64,000 nt of DNA, from NCBI GenBank assembly GCA_016195405.1, contig JACPZP010000101.1, positions 1-64,000 on the forward strand, written 5' to 3'. Position 1 is the stretch's first letter. Each line of letters begins with the position of its first letter. Positions 53,839 through 63,245 of the stretch are shown here, piece after piece. A program made the position numbers and the translations under genes. A model generated the notes under the pieces. It saw nothing but the letters and a program-made list of their open reading frames with translations, made no database searches and was not told where the DNA came from. This DNA is from Planctomycetota bacterium. GTDB lineage: Bacteria; Planctomycetota; Planctomycetia; Gemmatales; Gemmataceae.

Positions 53839-54876
53839 ATGGATCTCCTCTGTCCGCATTGCCAGAAAAAACTGGACATTCCCGAAACGGTCGCCGGCCA
53901 AACGGTTCGCTGTCCGCATTGCGCCGCCAGCTTTACCGCGCCAGGCCTGGCGCCGATTTTTCCGGAGGGTTCGATCCGCGCCGATATGGCCCCCATGATG
54001 CCCCCCTTGTTGCCGCCGGACCTGGCGCTGGAGGGGGAGGGCGAGCCGCCCGTTCTGGAGATTAGTCAAGAGCCTTCGGTCAGGGCGCCCAAGCCGGGCC
54101 TGTCACAGGCGGGCACCACGGGGGGCTACGACCTCGTGCAGGAGTCGATCCATGTCCCGGCAGCTCCGAAACCGCCCGCAGTCACTGCCGAGCCCAAGCC
54201 GCCGCAGCCTGCGCCCCCTAGCGCACCGACGACGACGGCCCCACCTCCGCCGCCAGTGGCCGAACCAATCGGCGAGGGTGCGGCGGCACCGGTGCAGTCC
54301 GGAGTTCATGAGGTCGGCGCGGCTACGAAGCCGCCGTCGAAGAGCGAGTACGATCACGGCTTCACGCTCTATTGCCGCCGCGATGTGTTGGCCTGGGTCG
54401 CCCCAGTCGGCTTGACGTTGCTCTTCTTTCTGTCGTTCTTCCATTGGGAGAGCACGCCCGCGAGCGGATCGGGGGCAGCGGCGATCGCGGCATCCGCAGC
54501 CAGCCTGTGGCAAATGGCTTTTTCCAGGCCCTCCGCCCTTTTCATTTTTTATTTGCTCTTGGTTCTGGTCGCCTGGCCCCTATCCATCGCCGCGTTCTTG
54601 TTGCAGAAAAAACTGCTGGCGACGCCGCCGGCGCTCAAGGGAATCTTGCCGTGGAGTTCGCTGATTCTGACGGTCCTCACGCTCCTGGCATTTCTTCTAT
54701 TCGTTGTGCATTACTTTCAAAACAACTTCTACGCCGCCGTCAATCCAAGCACCGTCGCGATGAAGCTTGCCATTCGCATTCATTTCCTGGTGGTGCTAGG
54801 CGCGCTCACGCATTTCTGGCTGGTGCGCCGCGGGGCCAAAAAGATGCCGGAGCCGCGCATCACCATTCGATGGTAA
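53839..54876 (+). CDS. Zinc-ribbon (MJ0042-type) membrane protein, proline-rich linker
   Basis: 345 residues. The N-terminus is MDLLCPHCQKKLDIPETVAG followed by VRCPHCAASF, a four-cysteine zinc ribbon. A long Pro/Ala/Glu-rich linker (about 45-160) leads to four hydrophobic helices (LAWVAPVGLTLLFFLSFF, SALFIFYLLLVLVAWPLSIA, LILTVLTLLAFLLFVVHYF and HFLVVLGALTHFWLV). Layout matches the protein at 11848-13212. Function unknown. The ribosome binding site is weak. Confidence 0.85.
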   Translation: MDLLCPHCQKKLDIPETVAGQTVRCPHCAASFTAPGLAPIFPEGSIRADMAPMMPPLLPPDLALEGEGEPPVLEISQEPSVRAPKPGLSQAGTTGGYDLVQESIHVPAAPKPPAVTAEPKPPQPAPPSAPTTTAPPPPPVAEPIGEGAAAPVQSGVHEVGAATKPPSKSEYDHGFTLYCRRDVLAWVAPVGLTLLFFLSFFHWESTPASGSGAAAIAASAASLWQMAFSRPSALFIFYLLLVLVAWPLSIAAFLLQKKLLATPPALKGILPWSSLILTVLTLLAFLLFVVHYFQNNFYAAVNPSTVAMKLAIRIHFLVVLGALTHFWLVRRGAKKMPEPRITIRW

Positions 54877-55005
54877 ATCTCCCAACGGTACGGCGGTTTC
54901 AAAACGGGGTCAGGACCTCTAGAATCACAGGTCCTGACCCCCTTTTGATAAAGTTCGTATCAATATCAAGAAGGGTTGCCGGAAGATTTCTGATTCGAGA
55001 TTTTC

Positions 55006-58000
55006 ATGCCCTGGCCTTTATCCCAGGATTACAACGAAGCGATTCAGACCCCGCGCATCTCGTTCGCGGACGAAGAACTGCGCGGCGGTGAGGCGGTCAC
55101 AAACGCGCTCGGCATGCCGATGCCGCGCTCCGGGAATTTCGCCGACGTCTACGAGTTCACCGGGGCCTCGGGGAGCAAATGGGCCGTCAAGTGCTTCACG
55201 CGCGAGGTCGCCGGACTGCGGGAACGTTATCACGAAATCAGCTTATGTCTTCAAAAGGCGAAGCTGCCGTTCACGGTCGATTTTCAGTATTTGCCTCAGG
55301 GCATTCGCATCCACGGGCAGTGGTGCCCTATCCTCAAGATGCACTGGGTCGAGGGGCTCCTTCTCAATGAGTTCATCCGCGCGAACCTGGATAAATCAAA
55401 AACCCTGGAAGGACTGAGCGACGTCTGGGTGCGCATGGCCCTCTGGCTGCGCGAAGCCGGCATCGCTCATGCCGATCTCCAGCACGGCAACGTCATCCTG
55501 GTGCCCGGCAGCAAGGCGACCAGCCTGGCGGTCAAGCTCATCGACTACGACGGCATGTTTGTTCCGGCGCTGGCGGGCAAGCCGTCGGGCGAAGTCGGCC
55601 ATCCCAACTTTCAACATCCCGAACGCTTGCAGAAATCGACCTATGACGCGGAGGTCGACCGCCTGCCGCTCTTGGCGGTAACCTGTGCCCTGCGCGCACT
55701 GGTAGTCGGCGGCAAGACGCTTTGGGACAAGTACGACAACGGCGACAACCTGCTTTTCCGCGAACAAGACCTGAGCAATCCCGGCGCATCCGCCCTGTTG
55801 AAGGAATTGTGGAATCTGGACGATGACGGCGTCCATGACCTGGTCGGGCATTTGGCGATAGGCTTGGCCAGCACGCACGAATTTGTGCCGCATGTGTCGG
55901 ATTTGATTCAGGGAAACGGCCCGGCGCCGTTGTCGGCTGCGCAGGAAGGATGGGTTGTTTCTCTGTTTGGCGCGGGCGCCATCAAGCGGCCGGTGTCCGC
56001 TGGTGCCGCGCCCAGCCAAGCAACGGCAGTGCGAGTCGCCGCTGAACCGGTCGGCCAATTCGGTCGTGAGCGTGAAGCCTTCGCGGAGCAAGGGAAGGGC
56101 CCGGCGCCCAAGCGGAAAACGCAGCCGGCACGAGTGGGCGGGCGCCGTGATGATGACTTGGGAGTGCCTCACGGGCCCAGCGTGGTTGAACGCAAGAAAC
56201 TCCGGTTGATCGGCGGCAGCATCGCTGCGGCGATCGCGCTAGTGGCGGTGACCGCGTGGCTCATGACGCTGGGCGAGAAGCGCGAGCTCAACGGCGAGGC
56301 GATCGTCCAGTTAGACCCAAATGGCAAGATCAGGTCGAACGATGAAGCGAGCCCAAACGGCGTCTCCAATCCAAAAGATCTATCCAAGCCAAAGGCCACG
56401 GCCAGCGCGAACCCGGATCGAACCGATCCGGCATCAACGAGTATTTCCAATCCAACCACCGATCTTGTCGCGAAGACGAGCCATGCGAACCAGTTGACCG
56501 TCATAGAGCCTCAAGAGATCAAGCTCATAAAGAATGAAGCGATTTTCAGCATGTTTCGGACGAATAAATCCGATGAATTGTTGCTGTTCAGCGCGGTTAG
56601 GTACAAGTTGTGGAATCCAGAAACGGGCGATATGCGCGTTGTGGAGCAGTTAAAAAATCCCAATCGCAGGTCATCCGTGGCTTGTGTGGCGATCACTCGC
56701 GACGGCGCCAAGTTCTTTGGCGCGGCGATAAGCGAATCAGCCATAACGGTGCGAAATCTTCGGTCCTTAGCGCCCGAAAAAGAGATCGACGTCGAAGCGG
56801 CTGGCATCAGCCATTTCGTACTTTCGCCGGACGGCAAGACACTTGTTGCGGGCAGCCTTAACGGCTCGGTTCGTGTTTGGGACGCCCTCAACTACAAGGA
56901 AATCGCGCTCTTGATCGAAAATAAGAAAGCGACCAGCCAGAACCTGGCGATCTCACCTGACAGCCGTACTCTGTTCACTTCCTGCACCGACGGTACGACA
57001 TGTTTGTGGGACCTCGAAAGCCGTAAGCAGCTTGTCTCCGTCAAACTTGCCCCTGTATTTTCACCGATGTTCACTCCTGACGCTACGCATATCGTTGGCA
57101 TCTCCTCATCGAAACTGGTTTTTCTGGATAGCCAAACACTGAAAGTCGCATCTTCCCATTCGGATCACGGCAATTTGTCCGGGCTACAATTCACGCCAGA
57201 TGGGAGACGCCTGCTGTCCTATGGTCAGGACAATATGTTGCGTTTGTGGGACTGGATCAACAAGAAAGTAACCCGACTTTATCTCGGACACACAGGCCCT
57301 GTCAACTGCGCCGTCTGCACGGCCGATGGAAAGTGGATTTACTCTTGTGATACAGGCGTCAACGGCTGCACCGTCTACCGTTGGCCCTTGGCCGATGACC
57401 TCGTCGCCCTTGGCAAAAAGCCGGCGCCGAATACCTCCTCGAACACGCCGGCAAACACTTTGCCGCTAGTAGTATGGGAGTCGCGCTATTTCCCAATGGA
57501 CTTGCCTTATTGCACTTTGGCTCCGACCTTCGATCCCAAGAGAATCTTGATCGCCGGATCTTGGCTCAAGGCTTGCAACCCAGAAACTGGGGCCGATCGC
57601 TATTTTGGGTCCAGAAAAGGCGGAAATCTCTTGGCAACGTTGGCGCCTACGCCGGACGGCAAAAAGTTCTATTCCGCAACAATGGATGATCCCACGATTA
57701 CGCTTTGGGATGCGGCTTCGGCGAAAGCGGAAGGACAACTCGTCGGACACAAAGGAGCAATCTGGAAAATCGCGCTGTCGCCTGACGGCAACTCCCTGGT
57801 TTCAAGCGGAATGGACGGAACCATTCGCCTCTGGGACGCGAAAAAGCTCAGCGAAATACGTGTCTTAGTTGAGGAAAAGAAATTTACGCAGGCAGCTTTG
57901 GCAATCTCCCCAGATGGCGCCGAAGTCTTCGCTTCGTGCACGAATGGCAAGGCCTACCTTTGGGACCTCAAGACCGGCGAGCAACTTTTGACGACGCCGT

Positions 58001-59373
58001 TTCAATATCAGCCGGCCGCGACTTACGCCCCCGATGGTTCGCATATCGTCACCGCGGGCTTTTCTGCAGTGAATGTCCTCAACCGTCAGACCTTGAACGT
58101 CGAGTCTTCCCACTCCGGCCATCCCAGCGTGACCGGCATTTCGTTCACACCTGGCGGAAATCTACTGTCTTTCGGTCAAGATCACATGCTGCGCCTGTGG
58201 AACTGGAAAACCAAGAAGGTGGCTTGCATTTTCCTGGGTCATGCTGGTCCCATCAGCAGTGCCGTCTGCTCTGCCGACGGAAAGTGGATTTACTCGTGCA
58301 GTCACTTTAGCGAACGGAGCGTGCGCCAATGGCCCTTGGCTGAGGACATGCTCGCGCTCGCCAAGAACCCCAGCGTCGTCGAGCCCGCTCCGAAAAAGGA
58401 TCCCGATCCGAAAGTCCCTGCCGCGAAAAAGCCCGTTCCGAGCAATCCGCTCGAAATCGTCAAGGAAGCGCGTCAGTTCAAGTTTCCAAGCGGCCAGCCT
58501 TTCTACAGCGTTCACAGAACCAACAAGTCCAAAGAGCTTCTTCTTGGCTCGGGAAGGTTCAAGCTTTGGAATCCCGATGCGGGCGATGTGCGTTCTTACG
58601 ATCATCCGAACGGTTCGCGTGGGGGCCGGTCGATTTCTCACGCCGCGCTGACGCAAGACGGATCGAAGTTCTTCGGCGCCGCGCTTTCCGACAAGGACAT
58701 TATTCTTTGGGATTTTCGCAGCCCCAAGCCCGTGGGAAAACTTGAGGGGCATGTAAAGCCGATCACGGCCCTGGTCATGTCGCCCACAGGCAAGACGCTC
58801 GTTTCCGGAAGCGAGGACTCCACCGTTCGCTTTTGGGACGCGAAGCTCCTCAGGGAGGTGAACAAATTGCAGCTGCCGGCGTCGCCGATCACAGCCTTGG
58901 CGCTCTCATTTAACGGCCGTCAGGTCTTCTATGCAAACCGAACGAATTGTTGCATCGTTGAACTCGACGACACGTCACAAGGCGTCAACAGAGGGCTCGC
59001 GGGAATTACGGGGGCAGCGTTCTCCCGCGACGGCGCCGCCGTGCTAGCGGTGACTCCTCAGGCGATCGTTGAACTCGATGCCACCACCCCGTTGCGAACC
59101 ATCGCAGAGCACAAAGGACACGCCAATGCTCGCAACGTGCTGTTTACGCCCAACGGAAAATCGTTCCTGACCTTCGGCTATGACAAGAACATTTGCCTTT
59201 GGGACTGGCAGTCAAGGACGATCATCAAGTCGTTTGAAGGTCACGAGAGTGAAGTCGCCGACATCGTCTGTTCCGCCGACGGCAAGTGGCTCTACTCGTG
59301 TGGCCGCGATCGTACCATTCGCATCTGGCCGCTCGCCGCCGAGGTGAAGGGAGCCGACAAGAAGACCAAATGA
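55006..59373 (+). CDS. Kinase-like/triple WD40 propeller membrane protein
   Basis: 1455 residues. The N-terminal 300 form a divergent protein-kinase-like domain: SGNFADVYEFTG with the following WAVKCF (Lys62), catalytic loop GIAHADLQHGNV (His155, Asp157, Asn162) and LIDYDGMFVP at 178-187, in which the DFG site reads DYD. A membrane helix lies at about 397-420 (SIAAAIALVAVTAWLM). Three beta-propeller blocks follow, about 500-805, 820-1120 and 1150-1450; the first two end in LGHTGPVNCAVCTADGKWIY- and LGHAGPISSAVCSADGKWIY-type repeats and the third starts with FYSVHRTNKSKELLLGS. Kinase activity is uncertain because the glycine loop and DFG are altered. Confidence 0.9.
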   Translation: MPWPLSQDYNEAIQTPRISFADEELRGGEAVTNALGMPMPRSGNFADVYEFTGASGSKWAVKCFTREVAGLRERYHEISLCLQKAKLPFTVDFQYLPQGIRIHGQWCPILKMHWVEGLLLNEFIRANLDKSKTLEGLSDVWVRMALWLREAGIAHADLQHGNVILVPGSKATSLAVKLIDYDGMFVPALAGKPSGEVGHPNFQHPERLQKSTYDAEVDRLPLLAVTCALRALVVGGKTLWDKYDNGDNLLFREQDLSNPGASALLKELWNLDDDGVHDLVGHLAIGLASTHEFVPHVSDLIQGNGPAPLSAAQEGWVVSLFGAGAIKRPVSAGAAPSQATAVRVAAEPVGQFGREREAFAEQGKGPAPKRKTQPARVGGRRDDDLGVPHGPSVVERKKLRLIGGSIAAAIALVAVTAWLMTLGEKRELNGEAIVQLDPNGKIRSNDEASPNGVSNPKDLSKPKATASANPDRTDPASTSISNPTTDLVAKTSHANQLTVIEPQEIKLIKNEAIFSMFRTNKSDELLLFSAVRYKLWNPETGDMRVVEQLKNPNRRSSVACVAITRDGAKFFGAAISESAITVRNLRSLAPEKEIDVEAAGISHFVLSPDGKTLVAGSLNGSVRVWDALNYKEIALLIENKKATSQNLAISPDSRTLFTSCTDGTTCLWDLESRKQLVSVKLAPVFSPMFTPDATHIVGISSSKLVFLDSQTLKVASSHSDHGNLSGLQFTPDGRRLLSYGQDNMLRLWDWINKKVTRLYLGHTGPVNCAVCTADGKWIYSCDTGVNGCTVYRWPLADDLVALGKKPAPNTSSNTPANTLPLVVWESRYFPMDLPYCTLAPTFDPKRILIAGSWLKACNPETGADRYFGSRKGGNLLATLAPTPDGKKFYSATMDDPTITLWDAASAKAEGQLVGHKGAIWKIALSPDGNSLVSSGMDGTIRLWDAKKLSEIRVLVEEKKFTQAALAISPDGAEVFASCTNGKAYLWDLKTGEQLLTTPFQYQPAATYAPDGSHIVTAGFSAVNVLNRQTLNVESSHSGHPSVTGISFTPGGNLLSFGQDHMLRLWNWKTKKVACIFLGHAGPISSAVCSADGKWIYSCSHFSERSVRQWPLAEDMLALAKNPSVVEPAPKKDPDPKVPAAKKPVPSNPLEIVKEARQFKFPSGQPFYSVHRTNKSKELLLGSGRFKLWNPDAGDVRSYDHPNGSRGGRSISHAALTQDGSKFFGAALSDKDIILWDFRSPKPVGKLEGHVKPITALVMSPTGKTLVSGSEDSTVRFWDAKLLREVNKLQLPASPITALALSFNGRQVFYANRTNCCIVELDDTSQGVNRGLAGITGAAFSRDGAAVLAVTPQAIVELDATTPLRTIAEHKGHANARNVLFTPNGKSFLTFGYDKNICLWDWQSRTIIKSFEGHESEVADIVCSADGKWLYSCGRDRTIRIWPLAAEVKGADKKTK

Positions 59374-59400
59374 GTCGGCGAACATCGAGTCAGGAACTCG

Positions 59401-59575
59401 GCAGCTCTGTTCTACAGGGTCAACGGCGGCGGCGAAGCTCTGTTGTTGATCGCCGGCTTTGCCTGCAATCACACTATTTGGTCACAGCTTGTTCCGGTTT
59501 TCGCCACAAAGTATCGCGTCGTCGTATTCGATAACCGAGGTGTGGGACATCGCCCGAAGCCGGCGCACTCCTACG
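59401..59575 (+). pseudogene. N-terminal fragment of an alpha/beta hydrolase
   Basis: Reads LFYRVNGGGEALLLIAGFAC, NHTIWSQLVPVFATKYRVVV and FDNRGVGHRPKP, the start of a proline iminopeptidase/haloalkane-dehalogenase-like hydrolase (the oxyanion-hole and FDNRG regions). There is no start codon and the similarity ends at the 3' end of the opposite-strand gene. The nucleophile part is absent, so it is a truncated remnant. Confidence 0.6.
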
Positions 59576-59577
59576 CA

Positions 59578-60498
59578 CTATGGCTTGCTTTTGCTCGTCA
59601 GAGCGTTCATGAGGTCGTCGTAGCGCTTTTTTTCCTTGTCGCCTTCGCCGTCCTCTTTCGTCTTGAACTTGCCGTTTGGATTTGGATACGCCGCCCCCTT
59701 GATTTCTGCTACCACGGATTCATAAGCCTTGTTCCAGTCGGTGTCGCCGGGCTTGGCTTTGCCCTTGATCACCAAGTCCGCCGCTTTGTAGGCGGTATCA
59801 AAGGGCTCGTAGCCTTTGAAGGCTTGCTGTTTGAGCGTGCGGTTGGCCACCGCGCCGGCGATGAAGGCGTCCGCTTCGGTATGCTTGATCATCTTGGAAT
59901 CCAAGTCGCGCTGGTCTTGAATGGCGTGGGTGGCTTCGTGGACGACGATGTTCACGAGCTCGTCCGGCCCTAAGCCGCTGAAGATCACCAATCGATTCAA
60001 GTCTGAACGGTATTGACCGTATAGCGAGAGCGAACGATTGAAGCCAGCTGCCTTCAATTCGTACACCGTGATTTCGCCGCTCTTTACCAGTTCCTTGATG
60101 GGCAAGTAATCCTGCGGCTTATACGAAGACGAGCTTCCGGGGCTCCAAAAATCGACGTTGCCGACCGCATTGATGGCGCCTTGGACGTCGGCCAGCTCCG
60201 CTGCGCTGCTGAGGCGCTTGGCGGTTCCGGCGAAGAAGAGATCAGCGTCGTAGGCTACTTTAAGGCTTGCGATTAATGCCGTCAGGGCAAAGTTGTTGAA
60301 CTTCGCAAAGGCAATGAGATGAGTGAGGGCCTTGGCTTCGTTCTCGGTGATCTTCCGGTCCTTGATTACGCTGTCAAAGACAAGATCGACACCCTTTTCA
60401 TTGATGACGACATTGGGATTGTCGTTGGTCGCCTTTTTGAATGCGTCCGCGATTCCCGGATCAAAAGCGTAAAGCTCGTTGTAGAGTTTGCTGGCCAT
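59578..60498 (-). CDS. HExxH protein of unknown function
   Basis: 306 residues with GGGAG before the ATG. The core ELVNIVVHEATHAIQDQRDL has an HEATH zinc motif, and the helical TEADAFIAGAVANRTLKQQA follows with a possible third ligand Glu. The N-terminal half is helical (VFDSVIKDRKITENEAKALT); the C-terminus is Lys-rich (KTKEDGEGDKEKKRYDDLMN). No signal peptide. It sits among gene debris next to a frameshifted Imm26-like gene. A toxin-like or injected protein is imaginable, not shown. Confidence 0.75.
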   Translation of the reverse strand: MASKLYNELYAFDPGIADAFKKATNDNPNVVINEKGVDLVFDSVIKDRKITENEAKALTHLIAFAKFNNFALTALIASLKVAYDADLFFAGTAKRLSSAAELADVQGAINAVGNVDFWSPGSSSSYKPQDYLPIKELVKSGEITVYELKAAGFNRSLSLYGQYRSDLNRLVIFSGLGPDELVNIVVHEATHAIQDQRDLDSKMIKHTEADAFIAGAVANRTLKQQAFKGYEPFDTAYKAADLVIKGKAKPGDTDWNKAYESVVAEIKGAAYPNPNGKFKTKEDGEGDKEKKRYDDLMNALTSKSKP

Positions 60499-60600
60499 GA
60501 GCGGTGCTCCCGAGCAGAATTGGCGGCAGGACCTTTTTCCGGCCGCGGCCGCCTCGTCAGCCGAATCTATGAGCTAGTACAAGCTGCGCGAGAGTTGTGA

Positions 60601-60923
60601 CAGAGATTTGCAATTCCCAAGCGCCAGACGTGTGCGGTGGGCGATTACTTCGCCATCCCGCTCGACGGCAAGCATTGGTACGGCCGAATCATCCACGGCA
60701 AGGGCGGGGACGGCACGATTTACGAACCGAAAGCCAAGGCAATGAAATACGAGCCGAAGCAATCTGGTGGCCCGAACGCATCGATGAGGCCCTCCGTACC
60801 AAGCAATTCGGCGAATGGCCGGAGGTGACTTCAAGCAAACAGGACACGTTCGACAATCACGAGAAGAATCTCAAGTTCCTTCACGAGTATTTCGACATCC
60901 CGATGAAGAAGAAAGGGACGTGA
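60601..60923 (+). pseudogene. Frameshifted Imm26-like small protein
   Basis: The first frame reads RFAIPKRQTCAVGDYFAIPL and DGKHWYGRIIHGKGGDGTIY, a pattern like immunity protein 26 domains. It then continues in another frame as AIWWPERIDEALRTKQFGEW and FLHEYFDIPMKK. One missing G at about 60757-60760 (AAGCAATC instead of AAGGCAATC) would join them. No in-frame start: a stop is at 60598-60600. Broken copy; family assignment is tentative. Confidence 0.5.
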
Positions 60924-60966
60924 AATCGGCCGCGAACGCCAATGAACTAACCCGCGATCACAACAC

Positions 60967-61854
60967 TTATTCTACGAACGGTCCTGCGGATTCCAGCGCG
61001 GCTCTCATTTTTTGCAGCTTGTCCGGAGGCAGCGGCGCGACGGGCGAGCGGCTCGGGCCGATGGACATCCCCAACAAATTGAGCGCCGCTTTGACGCCGC
61101 CCGGCGCGGTGCCCAAGGTAAGGCTGAGCCGAATGGGATTGAGACGAATCTGCGCGGCTCTGGAAGCCGCCTGATCGCCGCGCTGGAAGGCCTCGTAGAT
61201 TTCCACGAGAATCTTGGGAGCGATGTTGGCCGTCGCCGGCACGGCGCCACGGGCGCCGAAGATCAGCGATTGGAAGATCAGCGTATCGCGGCCTTGCAAC
61301 ACGCTAAACCGCTCAGGAACCACGCGAATGTACTCGTTCGTGTTCTGTAAGTCGCCGCTCGAATCCTTGATGCCGAGGATGTTGGGGATTTCCGCAAGGC
61401 GGGCGACGGTGTCGATTTCGATCTTGAGGCCGCCGCACGTTGACGGATTGTTGTAGAGCACTACCGGGAGCCTAGTGCTCTCCGCGATCCTGCGATAATG
61501 ATCGTAGATCTCCGGTTGCGACGGCATGATGAAGTAGGGCGTTATTACCGAGACGCCTTGCACGCCCTCGTTTTCAGCCATTTTCGTAAGCCGCACGGCT
61601 TCGCGCGACGATTCCGCTCCTGTGCCGGCGAATACAGGAACCCGGCCATGCACGTGCTCGACCGCGGTGGCAATCACCTGCTGCTTTTCCCGCTCGTCCA
61701 TGGCGTAGAATTCGCTGTTGGTCCCGAGGACGAAGACGCCGTGCACGCCGGAGTTGATGAGATGATCGAGAAACCAGCGCAGTCGTGGAAGGTCGAGATC
61801 CTCGTTGGCCCGCATCGGCGTGGCGACGGGCGGAATAATGCCGCGAATCTGCAT
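60967..61854 (-). CDS. Dihydrodipicolinate synthase family aldolase
   Basis: 295 residues. TIM-barrel lyase of the DapA/NanA family. Visible are GVFVLGTNSEFYAMDEREKQ (substrate region with GTNSE), PVFAGTGAESSREAVRLTKM, LPVVLYNNPSTCGG with the Tyr of the catalytic triad, and NILGIKDSSGDLQNT with the Schiff-base lysine. It could be DapA, N-acetylneuraminate lyase or a keto-deoxy-sugar aldolase; GTNSE and the lack of a dap neighbour favour a non-DapA member. Single gene. Confidence 0.9.
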   Translation of the reverse strand: MQIRGIIPPVATPMRANEDLDLPRLRWFLDHLINSGVHGVFVLGTNSEFYAMDEREKQQVIATAVEHVHGRVPVFAGTGAESSREAVRLTKMAENEGVQGVSVITPYFIMPSQPEIYDHYRRIAESTRLPVVLYNNPSTCGGLKIEIDTVARLAEIPNILGIKDSSGDLQNTNEYIRVVPERFSVLQGRDTLIFQSLIFGARGAVPATANIAPKILVEIYEAFQRGDQAASRAAQIRLNPIRLSLTLGTAPGGVKAALNLLGMSIGPSRSPVAPLPPDKLQKMRAALESAGPFVE

Positions 61855-61884
61855 GATGATCCCTCACGAAATCGTTTTCAGTAA

Positions 61885-61949
61885 GCGTAGGACGGATTTG
61901 CAATCCGTCCATCATAGCGAGCGGACGGATGACAAATCCGCTCTACGTG
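61885..61949. repeat. Palindromic repeat E at the 3' end of queG
   Basis: GCGTAGGACGGATTTGCAAT and CCGTCC are mirrored by GGACGGATGACAAATCCG and CTCTACGTGC. The right half forms the last codons and stop of queG, so the C-terminal residues (ARRADLSSVRSL) are encoded by the repeat. Confidence 0.65.
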
Positions 61950-63042
61950 CGATGGCCTCGATTGCCCATTGCGCCGCCTCACGCACCAACGGCTCGGGAT
62001 CGGAAATAGCCTTCTCCAATGGCGGAATCGCTGATCGGTCGCCGATGTTGCCAAGGACGATGGCGGCGTTGCGCAACAGTCCACGGCGTTTGCTGCGCCA
62101 CAAAGCAGTGTGGCGGAAACGGCGGCGGAAGTCTTCGTCGCTCATCCCCAGCACTTCGATTAGATCAAGTGCTTCCAACTCGGGCCTTGGTTGCAAGCGC
62201 GCCTCGCTGTCCGCCGGAGCTTTTCGGTTCCAAGGGCACACTTCCTGGCAAATGTCGCAGCCGAAAGCCCAATCGCCGAGCGCTGGTCTCAGTTCTTCGG
62301 GGATCGGCCCGCGCAGCTCGATGGTCAGATAACTGATGCAGCGGCGCGAATCGAGCTGCCCCGGTGCGACGAAGGCGTGGGTCGGACATGCGTCGAGGCA
62401 AGCGGTGCAGGTCCCGCAGTGATTGGGAGTGAACGGCGCATCGAGTTCAAGTTCGGTGTCCAGGAGCAGCGCCCCGAGCAAGAAGTAGCTGCCCAGCCGT
62501 TTGTTGATGAGCATGGTGTTCTTGCCGAACCAGCCCATGCCCGCGCGGCGGCCGAAGTCGCGCTCCAAAAGCGGCGCCGTGTCAACCACGCCGCGGCCAT
62601 TTGCTTCCGGGATCTCGTCCCGCACCCAAGCCAGCAGTCGGTCGAGTTTCTCGCGCAGGACATCGTGGTAGTCCGCGCCACGCGCATAGCGCGCCACTTT
62701 CCCGTTTAGCCGCGAGCCAACGGCGAGCGCGGACTTAAACTTCCCGATAGGCGCCACGCCCGCGCTCGCCGCGGGCTCGCGGCTAATCGTGCTGGGATTG
62801 TAGTTCAGTCCCACCATCACCACGCTTTTCACGTCCGGTAAAATCGACTTGGGATGGCGACGAGCTTCGTTTTGGCGATGCATGTAGGCCATCTCGCCGG
62901 CGAAACCGCGTGCGAGCCAATCCTGGAGCTGATCGAATCCATCAGCTGGCGCGGCGTACGCAATGCCGACGAGTTCGAAGCCGAGGCGGCGGGCCTCGGT
63001 TTTGAGTCGTTCTGCTAACGAGCTGTGGTTTGAAGAATCCAT
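61912..63042 (-). CDS. queG: Epoxyqueuosine reductase with repeat-encoded insertion
   Basis: 376 residues from ATG 63042. Cobalamin-dependent reductase for the last step of queuosine synthesis: VSVVMVGLNYNP-like N-terminal block, ARYARGADYHDVL, GMGWFGKNTMLINKRLGSYF, and two 4Fe-4S sites (CGTCTACLDACPTHAF, and FGCDICQEVCPWNRKA). The C-terminus is HEAT-like (LRNAAIVLGNIGDRSAIPPL). About 29 residues (85-113, SREPAASAG...KFKSALAVGS) between NYNP and GKVARYA come from palindromic repeat A inserted in frame, in a loop. The reading frame is intact. Confidence 0.94.
   Translation of the reverse strand: MDSSNHSSLAERLKTEARRLGFELVGIAYAAPADGFDQLQDWLARGFAGEMAYMHRQNEARRHPKSILPDVKSVVMVGLNYNPSTISREPAASAGVAPIGKFKSALAVGSRLNGKVARYARGADYHDVLREKLDRLLAWVRDEIPEANGRGVVDTAPLLERDFGRRAGMGWFGKNTMLINKRLGSYFLLGALLLDTELELDAPFTPNHCGTCTACLDACPTHAFVAPGQLDSRRCISYLTIELRGPIPEELRPALGDWAFGCDICQEVCPWNRKAPADSEARLQPRPELEALDLIEVLGMSDEDFRRRFRHTALWRSKRRGLLRNAAIVLGNIGDRSAIPPLEKAISDPEPLVREAAQWAIEAIARRADLSSVRSL
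62704..62787. repeat. Palindromic repeat A, copy 3, inside queG
   Basis: GTTTAGCCGCGAGCCAACGG and CGAGCGCGG mirrored by CGCGCTCGCCGCGGGCTCGC and GGCTAAT, the same arms as the two intergenic copies, with a shorter core. Its 84 bases are exactly 28 codons and contain no stop in the queG frame. Confidence 0.88.
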
Positions 63043-63245
63043 GGCGCGTCCGAACACTGGGAACGCCGCTCATTATAGCGCCGACTCGAAAGCGACGCGT
63101 CGTCGATTTTGCTTGTTCTTGTCGCGTCCGTACGCTAGAACACTAATCTACCTTTCCCGGCAAAACGATGGTCGTTTTTCCAGTGAGTGGGAAGGCTGGG
63201 TGTCCCTCCGGCGATCGGGGGGTTCTTGAGAGGTGGGGACAGTCC

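Noticed and set aside
63072-63077. TATAAT upstream of queG as a promoter
   Set aside because: A perfect -10 hexamer on the minus strand, but no -35 element at 16-18 bases. A single hexamer is not enough.
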